A DNA stretch of 64,000 nucleotides from Chaetoderma sp. LZ-2023a (Eukaryota > Mollusca > Caudofoveata > Chaetodermatida > Chaetodermatidae), in the NCBI GenBank assembly GCA_034401795.1, contig CM067369.1, forward strand, positions 190,846,659 to 190,910,658. The letters are read 5' to 3'. Position numbers and translations under genes: made by a program. Shown here one piece after another: positions 1-10,100 of this stretch. Each line of letters begins with the position of its first letter. Position 1 is the stretch's first letter. Below the pieces are notes generated by a model. That model had not been told where the DNA came from and searched no databases. It saw only the letters and a list, made by a program, of their open reading frames with translations.

Positions 1-330
1 CTTGTAATGACCTTCCAAACTCTCACAGTATCAGCATGAAACTCGTGAATGTGACATGATGGGAATTATAGACAATGGTGTTTAGAGGTTTTTTAAATTA
101 TCAAGGTGTTCTAGTGGATGTTGTTCACATAAGGAGGAACAGTTACAGTTATTTTATATCCGGGTAATTTTAAAGAAATATTTGAATACATGTAAGTAAA
201 TGTATCCTGACACAATAAATGACCATGATATACTGTAGCAATAATATCAACTTGATTAAAGCTATTATAAGACAATAAGACCACACAATTAGGTTAAGAA
301 TTAGGTTAAGAAACAATGCTCAGATTTGAT
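1..330 (+). repeat. R-family repeat, 3' part (fragment)
   Basis: The stretch with CAGTATCAGCATGAAACTCG, then ATTATAGACAATGG, then ACACAATAAATGACC recurs in the same order near 4780, 22850, 38395, 43225 and 53105, and reversed near 26350 and 33200. It is therefore the downstream part of an interspersed family, called R here. No protein-coding signal is visible. The left edge is cut by the window start. Confidence 0.7.
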
Positions 331-340
331 AGCTTGTCAG

Positions 341-391
341 CACCACCACAACCACCACCACCACCACCACCACCACCACCACCACCACCAC
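341..391 (+). repeat. (ACC)n microsatellite
   Basis: Nearly pure ACC repeat of about 50 bp directly downstream of the R fragment. The same position in other R copies also carries ACC-type trinucleotide tracts (6112, 23313), so the tract is a resident part of the family. Confidence 0.9.
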
Positions 392-409
392 AGCATACGT
401 CCTAGTCAA

Positions 410-1065
410 ATTTGATTGAAAATATTCAACAGCTTGCCTTTATAGGTACCTTAAAATTGGGATTCCGGGAAATCGTTGTTCAATTTCTTAAAATCGATTC
501 AAGGTCGCATACAAACTGGGCGTGGCATAGCTAGAAATGGATCTCACTGCAGCATATGGTTCTGGTCTCGTGCAACAAAATGTTTCAAGTTTAGCGACAC
601 ATTCCAGCCATTTTCGGTATATCTCGTCGGAATCACCGCATGCGACAGCATACCAGGGCATTTGGAAATCAAATGCACAAATAAACAGAGCACTACATCG
701 TGGCTCTCAATAGACGGATCCGTTGTGTCACTCAGGTTTCTGAGGTCATAATCAAATATATCACATGTTAGCTGACGTCACAATCAAAAGCATCTAGCTC
801 TGTCACGAAAATCGAAACGTCTGTCAGGAAAATGCACGAATTTAATGTCGTTGACGGATTTCTAACATAATAAAGATTCTGTTGAATATCTGGAAATTTA
901 TTTCTCAGAGAGAATCTGCCACCGGTCAAATTAGTTTCAAAATATTCAATAACTTACATTTATTTTTACCTTGAAAATTAGAAAATTCAGATTCCTAGCT
1001 TTCAAATCTATTCTAATGCGCTTAAACGGTGGGCCGAGCTAAGATAGAAATGGACGGGGTATAGT
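410..1065 (+). repeat. Two copies of R-family M module
   Basis: Two tandem copies (about 410-545 and 920-1065) of a module that starts near AAATTAGTTTCAAAATATTC, passes TACCTT and GGATTCC, and ends in one unit of a 21-23 bp minisatellite (GGGCGTGGCATAGCTAGAAA type). The same module is at about 3690, 7905, 22065, 37325, 42165 and 59285. The ORF over 476-751 is a reading through this repeat with no family similarity that I recognise. Confidence 0.65.
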
Positions 1066-1237
1066 TTGAACTTGGTGCTCTATTATAACAATACTGCTAT
1101 TTATGTCAATGAATCATGTATCAAAGGTAACCGGTAGCAAGTTAAATATAATCTAATCACCGATAGAGCTAGATTTATTTTAGCATTTTGATGGTATAAA
1201 TGTTTCTATTTATGCATTATATATTATGAATTATTAC

Positions 1238-1475
1238 TTAACCCTTTTATGACGAAGCCGGCCCATCCCGGCCTCTGCAGTGATCTTGAGAAATGTACAT
1301 TGGCAGGCCAAGTGAAGACTATTTTTGAAAATTTACCACTAGAATGACTGGCTCGGTAACCGAGCCAGCCATTCCAGTGGTCAATCTTCAAAAATAGGCT
1401 TCATTTGGTCTGCAAACAGACATTCAATAAGCACATTTTATATTTGTTGATAAAATTTAGTCATTAAAGGGTTAA
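1238..1475 (+). mobile_element. piggyBac-like foldback MITE
   Basis: A 230 bp element (1242-1471) lies between TTAA (1238-1241) and TTAA (1472-1475). Its ends are CCCTTTTATGAC and GTCATTAAAGGG, a terminal inverted repeat matching at 11 of 12 positions. TTAA target duplication with CCCTTT-type ends is characteristic of piggyBac transposons. The interior is itself a long imperfect palindrome centred near 1358 (GGCTCGGT/ACCGAGCC core) and extends about 50 bp on each side. It has no coding capacity, so it is a non-autonomous foldback element. Related hairpins are at about 27040, 33900 and 43500. Confidence 0.8.
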
Positions 1476-1799
1476 ACTGCGAGATGTAGATGAAATAGAT
1501 AAACACTATTACTAAAACGCAGAAGAAATCCGGCAATGATCCGATCATATCCCTACATTAACAGTTATTAGAAAGTTAGGCTTAACTTTCTGTTGTTATT
1601 CGGTCATGGTAACTATACGATCTGATTAATGATAGAACACTCACTGCTAGTGAAGAGAGTTGTTTAAAACGAAATAGCTTGAATGCATAACTGGCTAGGT
1701 GATAACATCAAACAAGCAAAATAACCATAGTCCAAGTACAGAGATCCTTCCTTTAGATATTACCACCGTTTAGATTGTTGCCTATTCCGCCCGGTAATG

Positions 1800-2740
1800 G
1801 CCGCGGTTACATGTCACGATATAACACATGCGTGCATAGTACATTGCAGATACAGATAAAAAATACAGCAAATTATGTCTTATAAAGCTCGGCTTTGAGA
1901 AATAATTTTAATGGCAAATCGCAGAGAATATTTGTCTCAGTAATAATTGCATGAAACACCCTCATCTGCAGTGTACTCTGACGTATAACTATGCGTGAAT
2001 TTGGTCACATACAACCGATCGCCAATTAAACTTGTTTGGTATTTGCGTAGTGATTGTAGTGAATGTGTTAGTGGGCTCATCCGGTGCGCCCTCCAGGAAC
2101 ATTGTGACGAGATTCATGGCAAAAGTTTGACAAATGAATCAGTGATTTCTCATCAGATACCTTTGCCATTTTAACAGAGTACTTTACCATTAATATATCA
2201 AATCACATGACCAGTGAATTGCATCAAAATCGCCAGGGGATGCATGCACGTACAGACATTGTTGCATGACATCATTCACAGTTCAATAACTGAAACGAGT
2301 ACTTGCCATACTTTGTGATTAACCCGTCTGCCCCGAGCTTTACTACCACAGTTTGCCAACCAAATAATGATATTTGGCATGTTTGTTATAAATAGCATGT
2401 GATATTTTATATAATAAGATAGTCATCAAGTTTGTCCGCTCCAGTGACGAGTACCATGATAAGGCAGGTTACTGAGTGGGTACTTGGCCAATACAAGCCG
2501 TACGCAGAACAGGGTGGTGGAAAGTCGTGGAGGACACCTCTCAGAACACGCCGATATAAAGCAGTGGAGGACAGCTGTTAGAACAGGTGACGTCACTATG
2601 TTTCAGAATCACCCACAGATTCCGAACATGCAGTGATTATTCATCACCCACGTCATCGTTTTTTTTATTAATTCTTACGCATTTCAGGCTAAAAACAAAG
2701 ATAAAGACTCAATAATGATGTAATAAATACAAAAGGCACA
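1800..2740 (+). repeat. S repeat, plus-strand copy
   Basis: This region is similar in the opposite orientation to 39400-40330. Shared landmarks include a segment around TTTGACAAATGAA, one around AATCACATGA, and GACTCAATAATGATG near 2710 matched by its reverse complement near 39410. No open reading frame or recognisable domain is present. The transposon class is unknown. Confidence 0.6.
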
Positions 2741-3224
2741 AGGGCCTGTATCACTCACTTGGAACCTATGCATCCCAACTAGAAAGACCATCGCTTATAA
2801 TTATAACCATATGGTTTGGCCAAACTGCAATAAAAACAAGGATGTATCCTTTCAAATTTGGTCACATTTGATCGAGTAACTCTTGAGAAAAAGACATTTT
2901 AAATTTCATATTGCTTTAATATGGGAGTGTTTGGTAGGAAAATGATCCAAGGTGGCCAGCAAACCGTGTATTTGACAGTTTCCAAAGTGCCAAATTTGAA
3001 ATCAGCATACCCAAAGACATATATAACCCCAATTTCGGCTTTAAAATGCAACAAATAACAATCCAATATGGCCGCCAACCACGCTTCTTGGTCCACGGCG
3101 ACTATGTTTTCAGCGTCACCTTCCCTTGTACTATAATTGCGCTTAGTGCCTAATGATATTTTACAAATTTCAGCCCTTTCCATTCTGTTGGTGTTGAGAA
3201 GACGTTATTTTCATGAAGACTAGG
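2741..3224. other. No recognisable feature
   Basis: AT-rich noncoding sequence. A minus-strand reading frame over 2899-3183 has no domain that I recognise and no supporting context. I see no gene here. Confidence 0.5.
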
Positions 3225-3630
3225 CCATTGAAGATGGCTGTCGAAGAAATTGGTCAATCACGTTGTCTTGGTCAAACTTGATTTAGCTGTTGTTCTAGTC
3301 AAGTTTCCTTGAACGAACTGTGTTCAACTATTGCCATAGATGATGTTTGATGAGTTTTGATTCGATCCGCCAAGCGGCTAACGAGAGGATTTCTAAAAAC
3401 GTTTCTAAAAATCGAGAAAATGCAAAGATCGCCGCCGACTAGATTTGCTGATCACCCTCGTTTGAACAAATTTGGATCTCTTTGGCCGAAGGCCATCTTC
3501 CTACCAAATGTAATTGAAATCGGTCCAATGTTTCTTGAGAAGAAGTAGTTAAATAAAAGGTTAATGGACGGACAGACGATGGATGGTCGCCATGGCATAA
3601 GCTCAGTTAAACCTTCAGGAAAAGTGAGTT
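3225..3630 (+). repeat. Interspersed 3' repeat module, mollusc-like
   Basis: The sequence around TTGAAATCGGTCCAATGTTT, followed by an AGAAG run, GGACGGACAGACGATGGATG and CATGGCATAAGCTCAGTTAA, resembles a 3' module I associate with short or RTE-type retroposons of marine invertebrates, especially molluscs. The sequence pattern is direct. The family and taxon link comes from memory and was not tested by a search. Confidence 0.45.
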
Positions 3631-3639
3631 AATAATATT

Positions 3640-4990
3640 TTTTAAACTAATTTGACTGAGAGTTGTTTCTACCTATGGCAGCAACTGGTTCCAGCCAAAT
3701 TAGTTTTTAAATATCCATAGCCAGTGGGTTACATGTGTGATTGTTGTACAATTAGGATTCTCGTAATATGGGATTCAAAGTGTTAATAATCTGTTCTTGC
3801 CGAGGACGCGGCAGCCACAGCCACAGTGAAATTAGTTCCAAAACATTAAACAGAGTAGACCTACCTGTATATGTTCCTTGGAATTTAGATTCGGGGAATT
3901 CAGGTTTCAAAGTTTCAAATTGATTATAACATGTGCACAAAGCGGGCGCAGATTAGCTAGAAATGGGAGGAGCTTAGCTAGAAATGGGCAGAGCATAGCT
4001 GAAATGGGTCCCACTATCCACCTCAGTCTCTTTGAACATTGATGTCCCAGTATCTCGATTTCAAAATTTCTTACAGAATACTGATTAAATAGCAGCAAAC
4101 ATGACATGCCTAGTCTCTATGGCAGAAAGTTAAACAGCTTTAGCTGTATATCTTATTAGGAGATGTTCAGTCTAGATAAAGATATAGGAATACATTATGT
4201 GACGCAATTGCATCATCTTGTGGGCTGTGATGCTGAGTAAATCAACCACGTTAAGGCCAATATAAAATTGTTCTGGAAATGAAAGAAATATGGCCAACGA
4301 ATTCGTGGCATAATAAAGAAATAATGAACCGCCATTTATCATTTTGTTGTAACATTCCAACACGGTGTCTTTAGTTGGCGACGAATCGTCCTAAAGTATG
4401 CCATTATAATTAATCAGAATATTGGGTTCAAGCTACTGAACTGAACTAAATATGGTATTTGCTGAATATCTCTATACGAATTTGGCTGAAAATCCATGCT
4501 ACTATAGACTTCAACGACTGTCTTATAAATTGTTTTAAAAAAAATCAGGAATAGATTTGGGTTTCCATCTATTAGATGACATCCACAGTTTGCATTTAGA
4601 ACTCAGTATATTATCTCAGAAGATCCCGATGAGGAAGTCGAGACGAGTGATATACAGTGGATTTAAGCCTGCTGCGTTCTTCAAGCTTATTGCTGTCAGT
4701 CGCGGTTAGAGTGCCATGATCATATTCCGTTTTACTGGACATTGACAAACAGTCACATGTACGACCTCACAAAATCTTATAATATCAGCATGAGAGTCGT
4801 GAATGAGAATGGGATCGTTACTGTTAAAGGTATTTTGTATCACCAAATGTTTTATTGCGTGGATCATCTCATAGAATTAGTTGGAAACAAGGTGACATTC
4901 GACACAATAAAGAAGCTCAAAGATCATAGATGTCTTATGCAAGGCCAGTTTTAATGAGGATGAGCTACGACTAGTGAGACTACTACTTGC
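3640..4990 (+). repeat. R-family repeat unit, copy 1
   Basis: This copy contains the full module order of the family: the M module (3690-3940), minisatellite (3941-4010), an AATTCGTGGCATAATAAAGA segment (about 4300), a TTTAGTTGGCGACGAATCGTC segment (about 4370), ATCCACAGTTTGC (about 4580), and CATGATCATATTCCGTTTTA followed by the CAGCATGAGAG segment (4715-4800). The same order is at 37190-38460 and 41960-43270. Short open frames within it are not conserved between copies, so it is noncoding or fully decayed. Confidence 0.7.
3941..4010 (+). repeat. 21-23 bp minisatellite, about 3 units
   Basis: Three diverged units of a GGAGCTTAGCTAGAAATGGG-like repeat. The same minisatellite has about 6 units at 37437-37570, about 9 at 42252-42440 and 1-2 elsewhere, so its copy number varies among R-family members. 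Confidence 0.75.
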
Positions 4991-5054
4991 AAACGGCAAG
5001 CTGGGAGTACAAGTCAGTGAAATCTAGAGACTTTGAGACATCTCCCCACACACA

Positions 5055-5142
<88 letters not shown>

Positions 5143-5260
5143 CACACCATCCCATCCCCACCCACCCAACCCCTCCCCACTGTCCACGCTGGGTATCCCG
5201 CTAGAGATGAGGAAAAGTAACCCATTTACGACCTACTCCCATTAGCTGCAAGCAACAAAA
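4925..5260 (+). pseudogene. Decayed LINE RT fragment invaded by (CACG)n
   Basis: A short frame encodes a DELRLVRLLLANGKLGVQV-like segment, which matches the relation between thumb and template-binding parts of RTE-like LINE reverse transcriptases. It aligns with related fragments at 38840 and 41300 (minus). The reading is then replaced by a (CACG)n tract. A small remnant reading GIPLEMR, a degraded form of the segment before the catalytic YADD, follows the tract. It is non-functional. The family call is inference from motif resemblance. Confidence 0.5.
5047..5147 (+). repeat. (CACG)n microsatellite
   Basis: About 100 bp of nearly perfect CACG/GCAC tetranucleotide repeat. It encodes apparent His-Ala-Arg-Thr or Cys-Val-Arg-Ala repeats on the two strands, which are artefacts. 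A second tract is at 59138-59225. Confidence 0.95.
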
Positions 5261-6059
5261 AAATTGTGAATTCTTTTATGAATGAATTCAAAACAGTGTC
5301 CACCGTATACCTATGTACATGAAACTAACGAAATGGCGATCCAATTCGTTTTGATGAACCATGAAGGAAAAGTACAATCTGGCGCTCACTACTCTTCAGT
5401 ACAGCTGATATTGCTGCACGTAGCGTCATGTGGCGCATAGCTTTCATGTCCTTCAGAGAAGCTAAGGAATCGTAGATTAAAGATACTCTTGACAAAAAGA
5501 GTACGTTTATACTACACAATATGTGTATCCTTGATGCTGTATAACTATAACAGCTGGGCAGCTCCAAAGGCAGCGTTATTGATAGAATCGCGATGATGTC
5601 ATCACAATCAAATTTCCCATAATACCCTGGGAGCAATGCCATTTTTGGAAGGGATAATTTAACATTACGAGCAATGGGCCAAGGAACCTTAATTACATTT
5701 TCTTAACTATCTTGCAAAATTCATTTCTTATTTTATGTTTTCTGATATTGGGCAGAGTTTTCACAGATTTTCAGATACAGGATTGTATGGTTTGAACTTC
5801 ATGGAAAATGTAAACAATGCATTACTATCGGCAGTGCTCTTTAGCATTTAGTAAAGTTGCCTCAAATTTAATGGCGGCCGATCACAAAATGCCAGGATGT
5901 GCGAAACTATCAATATAAACATGATTTCTGACACCGCCAACACCTTCGTACCATCACTGGACACTGATGGCCAGACAGCATAATGTCCAACGATGCATTA
6001 TACAAAATATGTAAAGCATGACCATTACCACTATTACAATCATCAGCAAGACTAGCAAC
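5261..6059. other. No recognisable feature
   Basis: Moderately AT-rich sequence without recognisable genes. The 105-codon minus-strand frame at 5325-5642 has no domain that I know. From about 6060 the sequence matches, in reverse, the right end of the large inverted repeat near 37160. Confidence 0.5.
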
Positions 6060-6111
6060 CAGAACATAATGACATCATCCAGCACAAGTAGTCCAAAAGA
6101 AACTGAATACG

Positions 6112-6628
6112 TATCACCACCACCACCACCACCACCACCACCACCACCACCACCACCACCACCGCCACCGCCACCACCACCACCACGACCACCACCACCA
6201 ACACCACCACCACCACCGCCACCTTCACGACGACTACCACCAAAACTACCTTCACCACCAACACCACCACCACTACCACTACAAGTACCACCACCACCAC
6301 CACCACCACCACCACGACCACGACCACCACCACCACCACCACCACCGCCACCACAACCACAAACACGATGACAACAACAACAACAACAACGAAAACAACA
6401 AGGCAACCACAGCCAACACCACCACCAACACAACCACTTCACCACGACTACAATCAAAACCACCACCAGCAACAAAAACACCACCTCCAACAACAACACC
6501 AATACCACACCGCCACCACCACGACCACCACCACCACCACCACCACCACCACCACCACCACCACCACCACCACCACCACCACCACCACCACCAACACCAC
6601 CACCACCACCACAACCATAACCAGCAGC

Positions 6629-6709
<81 letters not shown>

Positions 6710-6714
6710 GAAAG
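6112..6714 (+). repeat. Compound ACC/AAC/GAC trinucleotide tract
   Basis: About 600 bp built almost wholly from ACC, GCC, AAC and GAC triplets. It includes long pure ACC runs (6530-6600), a GAC run (6630-6678) and an AAC run (6678-6710). It produces long low-complexity frames on both strands (poly-Pro, poly-Thr, poly-Val, poly-Gly), which I regard as artefacts. The part from 6194 on is repeated almost exactly from 20351. Confidence 0.9.
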
Positions 6715-7014
6715 ATCCGCACATTTAGCATAGTCAGCACAATCACAAATAACTTCACCATTATCATCTTCATGGACAATACCACCACAAACGTCACACA
6801 GTCGCCAGCATCACCACCACCACGACCGTTGATGAAATCACAAGAGCTGCTAGGAAATCAACCGTCACATCAGCAGCAGCATTACTCCACCAGCTATACA
6901 AGCATTTGCAGTCTTACACGTCCATATAGGCGGTTATGAACACCGATACGCTGAAATAAAAACCTCCCTTCGTCTTTTTAAGCTCGTAAATCGTATCCAT
7001 TGTTTTGCTGACCG

Positions 7015-7350
7015 TGGGCGATCATCCAATCATCATTGATCACCATAATTATCCATTGATGTTCACAAGATAAGGCCGCTGGTGTAATAAAGGCGCACAT
7101 TACTGAGTCTGAACGTGGATTATTGCTTGATGAGACTAATAATTACTGACTTATATGCCAACAAGTCGAGGACGGATCAATGTTGTCCAGTGTGTAACCA
7201 TCAACGACCACGTGTTAGGCATAAAGAGACACATTTTGCATTCCGCATTTTGCAGATTAGATGAAGGAGTTGTGATTACAAATGCTCTTTACTATAGGAT
7301 GGACCGTGTTTTCTTCGCAAATGATGACGTCTGCGGCGAATTGTACAAAT
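7015..7350 (+). repeat. R-family B module
   Basis: This segment contains a CAATCATCATTGATCACCAT part, a GTAATAAAGGCGCACATTA part and a GAAGGAGTTGTGATTACAAA part. Related copies are at 21170-21510, 23930-24290, 52390-52600, 60060-60205 and 63030-63185 (plus), and at 25010-25330, 27655-28000 and 36250-36600 (minus). The 65-codon frame at 7155-7352 is a reading through this repeat and is not a supported gene. Confidence 0.7.
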
Positions 7351-7352
7351 AG

Positions 7353-8450
7353 TATTCTCTTTATATATAAAAGGAATTCTGTACGGCATTTTCGAAACCA
7401 TACACGCGTTTTTTAAGGCTACGGTAAATATAACTTGAATTTAGACGTGTCAAAAGGAATTAGTTGCTTATTAAAAAGGTAATCAAATAAATTGTACCAC
7501 AATATAACACAACAATTATATTTGATCTTCTTGATCAACCAGCCGTTCTGTCCTTTTCTATGTTATTTCCTTACTCTTGTATCTACACAAACATCTGTAG
7601 TGGACAATGTATTTAACGTCAACGGGTGGTTAGTTAAACTAGACAGACTCTCGTGACACATTTCAAAAACAATTCCTATCGAATATTTTCTTAGCGACAA
7701 TGGATAGATCGCTGCTGTCACTCAAATATCTGACATGACGATCAAAATACTTTACTTGTTGTCTGACCTCACAATCTATTGATAAAGGTTCATCACGGAA
7801 ATGATAATAAGGCGTCTCAATGGTATGCCTCTTATAGTTTACAAGTTAATAAACATTTTGTTTTGTTGAATATTTTGAAACTGCTTTGACAGGAAAGATA
7901 CATATCCAGTCAAATTAGTTTCAAAATATTTAATAGCTTACCTTTATAGTTATCTTAAATTTGGGATTCCATGAACTCATGTTTCAATGTATTTTAATCG
8001 ATTCGTAACAGAGCCAGTCATTTCAGTGGTAAATCTTCAAAAATCCTCTTCTCTCGGTCTGCAAATGGACATTGGCTGAGCGCAAACTTGAATTTTATGT
8101 TATCATTAACCAACGGCCCCTGCTGTTGTTATGAAAAATATCAATTTGCAAGCCAACAGAAGGCAATTTTTTGTAAATTTACAAAGAAAATAGACTTATA
8201 ATTTTCGTGGAAGATTTAAGTATCCTTTTGAGCGCTTTGAGGCGCTGTTGACACAAGAGTTGTTAATACGCGACATAAATGCTGACTTTGTCTTTAGTTG
8301 GTGAATCTTCCTAATGTATGCTACTCTAATTAATCAGAATATTGGCTCCAAATAGAAATAAATCTGGTATATGCTGAATATGTTTATAATATATTGACTG
8401 GAAAGCAAAGCTGCCATAGCCAGCAACGACTATCTTATTAATTGCTGTTA
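7353..8450 (+). repeat. R-family sequence up to the PLE insertion
   Basis: Noncoding R-family DNA. An M module is at 7905-8000, half of the foldback MITE hairpin (GAGCCAGTCATTTCAGTGGT) at 8010-8080, and the TTTAGTTGGTGAATC segment at 8290. Sequence identical to 7353-8450 follows the PLE pair at 21510-22607. Confidence 0.75.
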
Positions 8451-9146
8451 AGAAATCCCTCCCTCATTCCCGCCCTTCCGTCCATCCGTTCGTCCTTCCT
8501 TCATTCTTTCCTCCCTCCCTTCCTTCCTTTCCCCCCTCCCTCCCTTCCTCCCTCCCTCCCTCCATTCTTCCTTCCTTCCTTCATCCATTCTTCCTTCATT
8601 CCTTCCTTACCTCCCTCCCTCCCTCCCTCCCTCCCTCCCTTCCTCCATCCCTCATTCCTCGATCCCCACCCCCTCCGTCCCACCATCACTCCCTCCAGCC
8701 ATCCCTCCATTCTTCCTTCCCTCCTCCCTCCCTACCTCCATTCTTCCTTCCTTCCTCCCTTCCTCCATTCTTCCTTCATTCCCTCCTTCCCTCCCTCCTT
8801 CCTTCCTCCCTCCCTCCCTCCCTCATTCCAGCCCTTCCGTCCATCCGTTCATCCTTCCTTCATTCTTTCCTTCTTTCCTCCCTCCATTCCTTCTCCCCCC
8901 TCCCTCCCTCCCTTCCTCCCTCCCTCCATTCTTCCTTCCTTCCTTCCTCCATTCCTCGATCCTCACCCCTCCGTTCCACCATCACTCCCCCCACCATCCC
9001 TCCCTCCCTCCCTCCTTCCTTCCTTCATCCGCCCCTTCTTCCTTCCTTCCTTCATCCATCCGTTCTTCCTTCATCCGTCCTTTCTTCCTTCCTTAATTCA
9101 TCCATCCTTTCTTCCTTTATCTTTCTTCTGTCACTCCTTCCTTCAT
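8451..9146 (+). repeat. Polypyrimidine tract in PLE unit 1
   Basis: About 700 bp of CCTT, CCCT and CATTC repeats, almost free of purines on the plus strand. It lies in the element's 5' region. The apparent Pro/Ser/Leu-rich plus frame and Glu/Gly/Arg-rich minus frames are low-complexity artefacts. Long purine/pyrimidine mirror tracts can form triplex DNA; that is inference here. Confidence 0.9.
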
Positions 9147-9148
9147 TA

Positions 9149-9302
9149 ACTGGATGGATTGATGGATGGATTGATGGTTGGATTGATGGGTGGTTGGGTG
9201 GATGAACGGATGGATGGGTGGGTCGATGGATGGGTGGATGGATGGATGGGTGGGTGGGTGGATGGGTTGGTGGGTGGGTGGGTGGGTGGATGGATGGATG
9301 GA
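9149..9302 (+). repeat. (GGAT/GGGT)n minisatellite in PLE unit 1
   Basis: A tetranucleotide-based repeat (TGGATGGATTGATGG variants) follows the polypyrimidine tract directly and switches the purine-rich strand. It is the last repetitive part of the 5' region. An identical copy is at 15391-15544. Confidence 0.9.
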
Positions 9303-10100
9303 GGGAACTCGAAATTCATATTGCTCATTAAATCTTTCAAATACACTTGACTCCTACTAGTCTAAATGTTATAGACAATTATCTAATTGTTGGAAATTAA
9401 AAAATGTTCTTTCCTAAATTCGACTTCAAAAGACTTGGAAACAAAGTCCAACAACACCTTTTGAAATATAGTTCACTGTTCAAATGATCAATGACCGTTG
9501 TGTGATCCCTTTGATCAATCAACAGACTGATACTAGAACCTCGTTCAGAAAGGGACACCTTCTGAACAAACAGAATCGATCTCACTGGGTTAATATGCAT
9601 GGCTTGATCTCTTTGATCAACCGCCACTCATTCATGAGAGTATTACTGGAAGCCCACTCAGAAACCTTAGAACTCAATCAACGTCAATGGATTTAGACAA
9701 TCGTTTTTTAAACATCTGTGGCAGTCCAAATCTTTGATGTGAATAGAATTTAAAATTTTCAAAGTACAATTGAACACTAATCTAAGGCCATCAATTCTAA
9801 TAAATAGACAGATTTTTGGTGGACAGGCAGATTTGTTCTGTGGCCTGAAGCTGACAAACCTTGTCGAAACCGGTCGCCCACTTCACGACGGTGCATAGGA
9901 TTATTGGTAATATACACAATTATCCTTTGATAGTTTATATGAATTATTTAAATATTAACATGCTTAATCATAACCTTCTTTTTTCAGCGATAGATTTTTG
10001 ATGCGCTTGTAGATTTTGTTAGGCTTGTAATTCGATAGACTTCCCTTGGTTCACGATTCCATTAGGTCCCCTCAATTTTTTGGTATTCTTGTAGATTTTA
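9303..10100 (+). other. PLE unit 1 leader region before ORF1
   Basis: Non-repetitive AT-rich leader, identical in unit 2 (15545-16342). At 9853-9865 GACAA-ACC-TTGTC forms a 5 bp hairpin followed by GAAACCGG, a small structured motif. The 70-codon frame at 9484-9696 arises partly from a repeated TTTGATCAA motif and is not recognisable as a gene. No TATA box can be assigned. Confidence 0.55.

Larger units (their letters stand above)
6194..8457 (+). repeat. 2264 bp direct repeat, left copy (flanks PLE pair)
   Basis: This host segment is repeated at 20351-22614 at a constant offset of 14157 bp. Differences are confined to small compensating microsatellite indels and rare substitutions, such as A versus C just before GATCCGCAC near 6711. 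The left copy ends at the 5' boundary of the PLE pair (AGAAATC then CCTCCC). The right copy begins at the PLE 3' end and continues past the equivalent point into AGGAATAG. The geometry is that of a target-site duplication, but far longer than usual. Confidence 0.85.

Noticed and set aside
4983-5245. His-Ala-Arg-Thr and Cys-Val-Arg-Ala repeat proteins
   Set aside because: Low-complexity reading of the CACG microsatellite.
5954-6797. Long frames of poly-Gly, poly-Val, poly-Pro and poly-Thr on both strands
   Set aside because: They are translations of the ACC/AAC/GAC tract in all frames, with no unique domain or conserved start.
9851-9871. Possible hammerhead ribozyme core (CTGACAA...CGAAAC) in the PLE leader
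   Set aside because: Hammerheads occur in PLEs, but the invariant CUGANGA is not met (G to A) and the bases fold as a simple GACAA/TTGTC hairpin. I see no matching stem I and III.
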